Positions 56,090 to 64,000 of a DNA stretch of 64,000 nucleotides are shown here, one piece after another. Each line of letters begins with the position of its first letter. Position 1 is the stretch's first letter. A model generated the notes under the pieces. It was not told the origin of the DNA and searched no databases. It worked only from the letters and a program-made list of their open reading frames with translations. The DNA is from Fennellomyces sp. T-0311. Lineage: Eukaryota > Mucoromycota > Mucoromycetes > Mucorales > Lichtheimiaceae. A program made the translations under genes and the position numbers. The stretch is from the NCBI GenBank assembly GCA_025266875.1, contig JALLLT010000015.1, forward strand, positions 682,001 to 746,000. The letters run 5' to 3'.

Positions 56090-57620
56090 ATGACAAAACT
56101 GAATGAGTATGGTAAATTGTTTCTCGATTGGTTCCACTTTAGATCTCTATTAGTCCGATTATGAACATTATTACCTTTCTATAGAGATAGAGCGACAAAA
56201 AAACATTGAGCGTAATCGCGAACTTTTGGCACAATTCAATCTTGCCGAAGCGCGTAGTGCTCTACAAGAATCCACACCATCGCCAACACAAACACAACAA
56301 AAGTAAGTTGCGACAAAAAACTAAACCCTACTGTATCATGTTAACACCCCATAGGATCCCTGTAAAAACCGCTAAGACGATAAGTATGTTTGGCAGAAAA
56401 CCACAAGTATGCGTTGCTTATCCCAATTCGTCGAATTGTTAGAGAAGCCAAAGAAAGAACAAATCGTATTGCCTGCACGCAAGTCGTCACGTCTACGGGG
56501 TATTGATGCACCAAAGATTCAGATTAATGCCGATGAATCGATCCAGGGGTCAGAGGTAGGGACGAATTATTTCATCACCAGTGCGTTGCTAAGAAATATC
56601 GCGCTATTAGGAGGATATCCAAGCTATTACTGCCGTAGAAGAGGAGTTATGGGATGGGAAGCTGATAAAGGCTGACGATTACTTTAACGAAGAGATACGA
56701 AAGAACGCAATCAGGACCGATGGTCACTATACTGGTACATTCATTATTTTTACTAGTCGCCGCATCTTTAACCTGTTCTCCGCGCAGGCTGGATCAATCC
56801 GGAATTGATGGAGAAATATGAGTTCGAGGGTTCAGCAGCGGAAGCATGGGAAAAGAACGGTGGTGGTACATTCTCGTTCAAAGATCCTCTTGGAACAGGG
56901 AAGAAAAAGGGCAGCGGTCGAGTCAATGCAAAAGTACGTTCTTCTGGATAGGAGAGACCAAAATGCCGTTTAATCTTATATCATCATTAGGCAGTAGCAA
57001 AGCAGATGTTTAAAAAGAACCCCAATATGTATTTCTACCGACACACCGAACCGGGAGTTGTAAGTGTATAGATTACTTGTACTGAAAAATCGGTGCTCAC
57101 GGGGTTTTATAGGAGCAATGGACAACCGAATGGACACCAGAAGAGAAAACGCTCTTCTTAGAGGTAAGCAGAACTGTGGTAAAGCAGAGCAATATCATCT
57201 AACTGCGAAAAAGACGGCCCGGAAGTATGGATGCGGCGATAAGGTAGACGCTTATACTGATCTTATCAGCGCGCTTATGCTAACCCTGGATGATGTAGTG
57301 GGGTCTATTTGCAAGCTATATACCTCATCGGTAAGCCGTCAGATGGTTCGCTCTTGTTTCCTGCTAACCCAGATATTGCCCTGTAGTGTTGGATATCAGT
57401 GTAGCAGTAAGTAGGCGGGCGGGATGGTGTGCAACCATCAAGCTGATAATGGCATTAGATTACTATCGAAGCGAGCTGTTACCAGCTGGACTAATTTTTG
57501 ATGAGAACTACGAGGTATGCGCTATTGGATTTAAGTTGATGCGGTAACTGAATGACGCAACAATAGTACACCCCCTCTGGGAAGGCTATTTATATCGGAT
57601 CTCATCGATCACGGGGCTAA
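56090..57620 (+). CDS. SANT/Myb-like protein, GYQCSNYYR family, thirteen exons
   Basis: Thirteen exons (56090-56111, 56185-56302, 56355-56383, 56443-56555, 56611-56734, 56788-56933, 56991-57059, 57113-57163, 57214-57243, 57299-57330, 57387-57406, 57459-57514, 57567-57620) join in phase to 287 residues. The N-terminus EYEIERQKNIERNRELLAQF is a helix, and LPARKSSRLRG is a basic patch. The C-terminal SANT/Myb-like domain reads EQWTTEWTPEEKTLFLETAR, then KYGCGDKWGLFASYIPHRVG and YQCSNYYRSELLPAG. It is clearly related to the protein at 20236-21859, which has GAWTEDEKELFF, WGIFSTAIPGRVGYQCSNYYR. Both also share KNPNMYFYRHTEPG or QNPNSYYYRFNAPG just before. It is probably a nuclear DNA- or chromatin-binding protein. 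Several exons are below 35 nt. Confidence 0.8.
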
Positions 57621-57728
57621 TCAAATCTGAAAGTGCATGAGAGCGTCGTTGACCGTCACGGTTCTGCGTTTAACCTGAACCTCATTGTTTTTCCTTCTTC
57701 TCCATACATTGCATTTAAATAAAAGAAT

Positions 57729-59239
57729 ATGCTGAAACTCATTAGTGGCGTCTCTACGCGTACCAATGTGGTCGCCAAGGTAAGACAAAACGCGGATTAT
57801 TCGGAGAGAGTCACCCATTGTCCATTAGACCATGGCAACGCGGACTTTCACATCGACAGACGCCGCTTCAAAGAAATCTCTCGGTCAACAAGCTGTAAGT
57901 TTCGAGCGTGGTTAGGGTGACGCGAAGCGCTTATGGTGTAACCTGTTATAGAGACAAGTCAGAGATAAGAAGAGACATACTGTCACCTTGGTCCCCGGTG
58001 ATGGTGTCGGAAAGGAATTATCCGAGGCAGTCAAGGCTGTGTTTGCCGCATCGAACGCGCCTATCGAGTGGGAGCAGTTTGACTTGTCTGGTCACGTCAC
58101 CACAGGAGACACACTGATGAAGGATACACTAGAGTCACTACGTCGCAACAAAGTCGGCTTGAAGGGTACTCTGTACACTCCTGTGTCGCGTTTGGGCCAT
58201 GTGTCGTTCAACGTATCCATGAGAAAGGTATTTTGACGAGAGCAAGAGAGCAATCAAGCGGTTTCTTATTTGAATTGCAGGACCTCGATATCTACGGTTC
58301 GATCTCTTTGATCAAGAACATTCCGGGTGTTCCATCACGGTTTAGCAACGTCGATATTGCTATCATTCGCGAGAACACCGAAGGTGAATATTCTGGTCTC
58401 GAACATCAGGTTAGTTTCGGCATGTTTTCAGCTTTGCATTTGCTAATTATGCTTCCAATATAGTCTTTCCCTGGTGTAGTCGAGTCCTTAAAGATTGTTA
58501 CTCGGGCCAAGACAGAACGTATTGCTCGCTTCGCTTTCGATTTTGCCCTCAAGAATAATCGCAAGAAGGTTACATGTATCCATAAGGCCAACATCATGTA
58601 AGTCTACAATTAGGGGTCTATGGTCGTGCTCACGGTAATTATAGGAAACTTGGTGACGGTTTGTTCTTGAAGACTTGCCGCGATGTTGCCAAGGAATATG
58701 AAGCTTCTGGAATCCAACTCAACGACATGATTGTTGACAATGCATCGATGCAGCTTGTTTCGCGACCAACACAGTTTGATGTGCTTGTTATGCCCAATTT
58801 ATACGGCAGTATCCTTTCAAACGTGGGAGCTGGTTTGGTAGGTGGTCCTGGTATCATTCCTGGTGGTAACTTTGGTAGAGAATACGCTGTGTTTGAACCG
58901 GTAAGTGCTGTAGAGTTCTGAACATTTTATTCGTTGCTAAACACTATGCGAATAGGGCTGCCGCCACGTTGGTGCTGATATTAGTGGAAGCAATGTTGCC
59001 AACCCTACCGCAATGATCTTGAGCTCTGTTATGATGTTGCGCCACATGGGATTGGAAGAGCATGCGAATCGCATCTCTAACGCTGTCTATCGCACCATCC
59101 AAAGCGGAAAGGTTCGTGTATACAGTCGTGTTTTTAGATATCAAAATCCTGACCGAATACGATGTAGGTTAAGACTCGCGATATGGGAGGTAGCAGTGGT
59201 ACCGATGAATTTACCAATGCTGTCATCAGTGCCCTTTGA
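57729..59239 (+). CDS. IDH1: NAD-dependent isocitrate dehydrogenase, subunit 1
   Basis: Eight exons (57729-57779, 57829-57894, 57952-58227, 58281-58409, 58464-58597, 58645-58900, 58956-59111, 59168-59239) give 379 residues. The N-terminal 40 residues are basic and Ser/Thr-rich, a mitochondrial presequence. The enzyme fold begins [20 protein letters not shown], followed by [58 protein letters not shown] and [19 protein letters not shown]. The C-terminal [20 protein letters not shown] and the whole pattern match the regulatory subunit 1 of the octameric mitochondrial enzyme. It converts isocitrate to 2-oxoglutarate in the TCA cycle, activated by AMP. Confidence 0.93.
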
Positions 59240-59471
59240 AAATGTTCATTCTAAGTATGTTGATGCGTAACGAAATAAACTTTGCATTGCTGCTGCAAAT
59301 ATCACTCTTATTGTTGTTAGATATCCACAAACAATGGTAGAAACTATTTGTGAGTTCTACAAAGAATTACTACTACTATTATTATTATTTATATATAGAA
59401 ATAACTGGATTGTTGATAGAATATATGGTACGTAATTAAAAGGTACATGATAGTACTACTACAATGGCAAC
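59240..59471. other. Short tail-to-tail spacer
   Basis: 232 bp between IDH1 (+) and the four-TM gene (-). It contains ATT trinucleotide runs near 59365-59395 and presumably both polyadenylation regions. Confidence 0.5.
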
Positions 59472-60191
59472 TTAATGGAATTCATGGAATCCATGCTTGA
59501 ATGCAAGGGCTCCAATGGCCAAGGCGATACCGTAAAAGATAGCACCGTATATGAATCTTGCAACATGAGACTCGTAGGACGCTTCGAAAATGGACCAAAC
59601 CACTGCAAATCCGAAAAAGCTAAAATCCAGTACATTAATTTGGAGCTTACTAGATGCGTACATGTTTAAAGACTTACACCCAAGCAAGAATCATCACGGT
59701 ATGCGTAGATCCACGTCCGAGAGTATTCAGCACTAGTACTGATAGCAGCAATAATACCAGATCACGAAGAACATCACTTGCACGACTGAGACGGCTCTGG
59801 ATAAACATAATGTGTCAATAAACATGACCTTTTGTCTCACTGACAGGATACCTACGTGTGTACGAGATACGTGTGGCTTTCGTACCCATCCTCTCATTCG
59901 GGTTATAACTCCTGCTCTAGGCTGCTGCTGCTGTTCCGCTTGATCGCCTTCCGCTCCTGTTACTGCTGCTTCTCTATCAGCTGGTGGGGCGTAATCCGCC
60001 GCCATATGGCCATCACCGAACACGTGACGCAAGAACCAGAGCAATCCCCAGTAAGCCCACAACGCAAAGAATGCGATCCAATAATACTTGACATCGCGGA
60101 TCATAAGAAAACTAGCCAAACTTCCGGCGTTTTGTCCATTATAATAAGGGTCGTTGTCAAGATATCCGTTACCATGCCGATTATTATCCAT
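59472..60191 (-). CDS. Small four-TM membrane protein, unknown family
   Basis: Three exons (59856-60191, 59678-59796, 59472-59619) give 200 residues. The short polar N-terminus (MDNNRHGNGYLDNDPYYNGQ) is followed by helix 1 (YWIAFFALWAYWGLLWFLRH). A cytosolic Glu/Gln-rich loop (EGDQAEQQQQPRAG) ends in a basic RMRGWVRKPH stretch. Helices 2 to 4 are DLVLLLLSVLVLNTLG, HTVMILAWVFFGFAVVW and FIYGAIFYGIALAIGALAF, and the tail is HGFHEFH. I cannot name the family. The donor at 59677 (GTAAGT) makes the third join AWVFFGFAVVW. Similar small tetraspan proteins are common in fungi and often poorly conserved. Confidence 0.68.
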
Positions 60192-63100
60192 AACGAGAAA
60201 AAAACTACAGCGATAAGAAAATACGTATTAAAGCTCAACATGCTGTCTGCAAATGCTCTCTCTTTATATACTATACACCATACGCACGTTTTCCGACACG
60301 TTATCATTATAAGGAGTACATAATCACTTTTAACCAACGATAACGCTGTGTAGGAGATCACGATCGCTCTATTGCGAAGATGTCTTTACATTGGACTGAA
60401 AAAGGTAAATATGTCATAAGCCACAGATAGAGTCGACTGGTATTGTCCTGCTGGTCACGCTTCTTACAGCATATACAATTGCAACAAGCTACCAAGCAGT
60501 AAAGTTTATGAACTAACCGGAGGCAACGCGTTGCTTAATTAGACTATAGTAACCTTAGTATGTGATGACTTTCCGACTACCTGGGGCAGTTGCATGGTTT
60601 ACAATTGGACTTGCCGAACATGACACATGACAGCATCACAAATATGCGCGCTCACCTTAAAGCATTTTCTCCTATAATTAATTCGAGAGCGCGCCTTTTT
60701 TTTTTACAATTTCATCCAACTCCCTGGATTACAGTACAAAATTAAAAGATGCGGCTTTCCGACGCTCGAATTATTTGGTATTAGACCACAACTCAAAAGG
60801 AGGCTTCTTCCTTTTTCTTTTTCATGGCCACCATCAGATAATAAGCAATTGGTGAACCATTTGTTAGTTAGTGATTAGCTTTTAATCAGAACTAAAAGTG
60901 ATCGGATACGCACATACACGCTATGCGAAGAAAATGAGATAAGCATATATCATGCTGGGTGTAATTTCTTCTACTACTATCAAGTCGATTCCATTTGTAA
61001 AGCACACTATGATGCCTTGTCCATAAGTCAAAAGTTTTATCGAATCACAAAGAAAACTAAAACACAAATTCCAAGTTCTTGCTTTTGTGCCATAAGCTTT
61101 TTCGTGTCATATCGACTGATTCCATCATGAGGATCGTGAATATTCAATATCGCGGCTCCATTAAAAATCGAAGTGCAGTTCTCCGAAGCCGCCATGAGCA
61201 GCAAATTAGATGATGAAAAGAAGCATAGGGGTTGATGTATCTTTTTCTCCAGTTTATGGTTAAAGTGCATTGGCTGAGCCATCCGATGGGCGACACCGAA
61301 GATTACGAACCGGCGCCGGAGGAGGCATTACAAGCTACACCTCCAACCGTCCCAGGAAGCCGCACATAATTATGTGGAATCCAGGGTACTCATAACACTT
61401 CCCTTCTTCGTTTCGGCTTTTCCTCCTGCACTGTTCTCCGTATATGTTTCTTCTTCCTTTCTTTCATTTCCCATATCAACCTGCCTTTTTTCACCTTCTG
61501 GGTTTTTTCAGGCACGGTCTCTATACATCTATGTCTTTACCTTAAACCTAGCACCGCAAGGAAGAGACCATATAACTATAGGAGTAGGCCCATTGCCTTC
61601 CACATTAAATACATAACTTTTCAACTATGTTTAAAGTGCTTTGCTAAGGCTCACTGTTCATCGAGTACCATGTACGCTCAGCAGTATACGTGCCTTTCAA
61701 AAACGACTATCCTCCTCCATTATGCAAGTATATTTTCATCTTGGCGTGACAAGAGCGTTTATTATTTGCCCGTGCTCCAGCATCAGTTTGTCCAAATATA
61801 CTAATGATATGTATGACGTTGTTGTATTTATGCATGGTTTTCCATCCCTTTCAATTTGCCGTCCATCCTTTTTCACATCAGTATGAAAAACATAATCGTC
61901 AACTTGGTGACTTGACTCCCCCATCCCAGAGCCGTATAGAAAAAAATCGTAGTATTTGCCTCACGAACTTGGTCTCCTATAATCGGCACAGTGCCTCATC
62001 TATTTTTACACCTGTCATGGATAACATTAGCATAGAAATACATTGTCATGGACATATCTTTCTTTTATATACTACAGTATTCTGTGAGATAACGGAAGAG
62101 ATGCTACAATAATAAAAGTCTCGCTTAGAAAATAACCTCTGCTGAGAAAATCATTACGCTGATATATAATCATGTCTTACATATGAATTTATGATCGGAT
62201 CGTTAATACCTTGATCTCTTCGTTCGTCTAGGGTCTGCTGCCCGTTACAAGTGTCGTGCTTTCACATTCAGTGTGCAGGTTTTTTGTAGGCTCACACCAA
62301 GCGACACTCTCCAATTTTAGTTGCCTTGTATCGGCACAACAGAGCCGTCCGACCGTGTTATTCGAAGTGCATGTAAAATGGTCGATAGTGATGTATGAAA
62401 AAAGTCTTGTGTTTCATTTATGTAGACGAAACGATCTCTGCGAAATTCAACACAGACTGTCGATTCGTCATTCCAAAAACACCTCTACAAATTAGCGCTT
62501 CCGTACCTTGCATTGTAGTTCTGTAGATTAATATATAGACGGTCGAAAGTCTGAACTGACTGACTGATCATTGTACTGGTGGATCAATGTACCTATAAAA
62601 TGTATCAAAGTTTCGCCGGTTTTTTGGGTTCTCGAAAACGTAAAGCACTGTACCTATTTAGACTAAGACTACCACATATGGTATGCTATTCTTTCATGAT
62701 CGCTATTTTGCCTAATTATACCGATCTGTCAAATAAGCGTGCCGCCGGAGAGAATGATCAGTTGGAGCCCAGAACAACCTTAAGTTGAAAGGTAGAATAA
62801 AAAGAAAAAAGCCATAATGGCCTGGTGCTTTCTTAAACCAGGTAATAATTTGTTTTCATAAAAATTGGATCTATACTGTTAAGGTAATTTTATCATTGTG
62901 CACCCTCATCTCTCTTGATCGAAAAAGAATGTTAAGACTTCCAGTCTTCGCCTGTCATCGCCATCGCCAAGCCATTTTTCTTCAGAGTTCGAATTGGGCG
63001 GCGACCTAAATAAGTCGGTCTAATGGTGTCTCCAGATCAAGAAAACCTCCATTGCAGGATATTTTTTTAAACTCGTACTTGCATGTTGGTCATGCTTTGA

Positions 63101-64000
63101 AGTGGCTGTGTTGGGCCGTTAAGGAATAGTTTAAACTAGAAGCTTTGCAGGGGAACATCGGACGATATTGCCGAACGAATCATGAGCTGTTTCCCATGCA
63201 GTATAGTAAAAAAGTGAAGCGGGAAAAGAGTGAAGCAGTGGAATCACCGTGCGTGACATGGCGGAGTGACCTGTTCATATATTCGTTCGAGAAAAATATG
63301 CAACTTCATTAGCAAAAGTGCTGCTGAGAGCAATGATTCTAGAAAAATGATACCATGGAAACATTATGAGGAACATTATCCTGGAACTTGCCTATAGATG
63401 GAATACAGAGCCACACTTATACTTGGGTTATCAGCGTAAAAAAAAGTCTGCTTGAAATGGTGGAACGCGACATCAGCTGCAGAACGCTGAGAAGAAAAAC
63501 CATGAAGTAGCTCCTCCGACGCTAAACTAATTTTGGGTAACACTTCTTCTGTTGCTGAGCTGGTTGGCTCTGGGACCCTTTATACCATGGTACCCTGACA
63601 GATTTAGTCGTAAATCTGAGTTATGGTTTGATATATAAAGTTTGGACGATTATGTTTACACCAAGAGCTTATTTATTGTTTGTTATCAAAAATACTACAT
63701 AAATTGATACGGATAAGAGCGTCAGTATAGTTGCTTGCGCTTGCCCATGCGAGTTCCGAATGCACGATTATTCGAACCAGATACCTCGGCTGAATGGGAG
63801 CTAATATGACGTATTTGTGTGAGTTTCTGTCCCACTCTGTCTCCAGATCGGCCATTTCTCGTGTGACAGGAGCGCTGAGATTTTATTTTCTACCTTTGGC
63901 CTGCTGATTTCCATTGAAACAAGGTATAATTTAGCACAATCCTGGGTTTGCACAGACGAATGCACATGATGTTTCTATGTACACATAATAATGCAAACAT
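60192..64000. other. Intergenic region to window end, 3.8 kb
   Basis: No spliced gene could be assembled. Frames of 60-100 residues at 61374-61616, 61804-62112, 62256-62495 and 62579-62788 have no motifs. A 37-codon frame at 61256-61369 (MVKVHWLSHPMGDTEDYEPA...) has protein-like composition and might be an exon or a small protein; it is listed as a finding. No transposon, tRNA or repeat was recognised. Confidence 0.5.

Noticed and set aside
1..64000. tRNA genes, transposons with terminal repeats, or a biosynthetic gene cluster
   Set aside because: Scanned for B-box-like GGTTCGAATC, transposase or reverse-transcriptase motifs and backbone biosynthetic enzymes; none were found. A tRNA scan would be decisive.

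Overview
This is nuclear DNA of a filamentous fungus, most likely an early-diverging one (Mucoromycota, probably Mucorales). The evidence is short GT-AG introns of about 45-75 nt in almost every gene, GC-richer exons set in AT-rich spacers, and the gene set: a repeated DUF8032-type regulator, a three-motif MHYT membrane protein, homologues of Lines and JTB, a chitin synthase and a capsule/hyaluronan-type GT2 synthase. All gene models below were built by hand by joining exons whose phases agree; each listed exon set gives one open frame from ATG to stop. Species is not determinable from this window alone.

Layout. 0-10 kb: GH31 alpha-xylosidase-type glycosidase (+), a 3.4-kb spacer with a degenerate ~113-bp tandem repeat, an Lcl3/SNase-like membrane nuclease (+), and an MFS exporter (-). 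10-22 kb (gene-dense): AVT-type vacuolar amino-acid transporter (+), LSM5 (+) tail-to-tail with a TOE1-like CCCH/DEDD ribonuclease (-), an uninterrupted GT2 polysaccharide synthase (-), transcription elongation factor TFIIS (-) and a SANT/Myb protein (-). 23-35 kb: a tandem DUF8032-type regulator (-), a secreted PEBP-like protein (-) divergent from a Lines homologue (+), a secreted His-rich unknown (-), a JTB homologue (+) and a membrane alpha/beta hydrolase (-). 38-45 kb: chitin synthase (+) tail-to-tail with the MHYT protein (-). 45-51 kb: an AT-rich gene-poor island holding two head-to-head, intronless, mutually homologous two-TM proteins of unknown function. 51-60 kb: a stand-alone EXD2-C-terminus-like HNH protein (+), a secreted flavin amine oxidase with an Ig-like prodomain (+), a second SANT/Myb protein (+), NAD-isocitrate dehydrogenase subunit 1 (+) and a small four-TM unknown (-). 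The last 3.8 kb appears empty.

How genes relate. There is no operon or obvious biosynthetic cluster. Housekeeping RNA and transcription genes (LSM5, TOE1, TFIIS) lie near each other, and the window has three cell-surface or wall genes (GT2 synthase, chitin synthase, secreted oxidase), but neighbours look independently regulated. The most novel items are the 48-51 kb paralogous pair, the detached EXD2-type HNH domain, the prodomain-oxidase fusion with three dibasic sites, and unusual splicing: three GC-AG introns, frame-preserving stop-free introns, and a 9-nt terminal exon in TFIIS.
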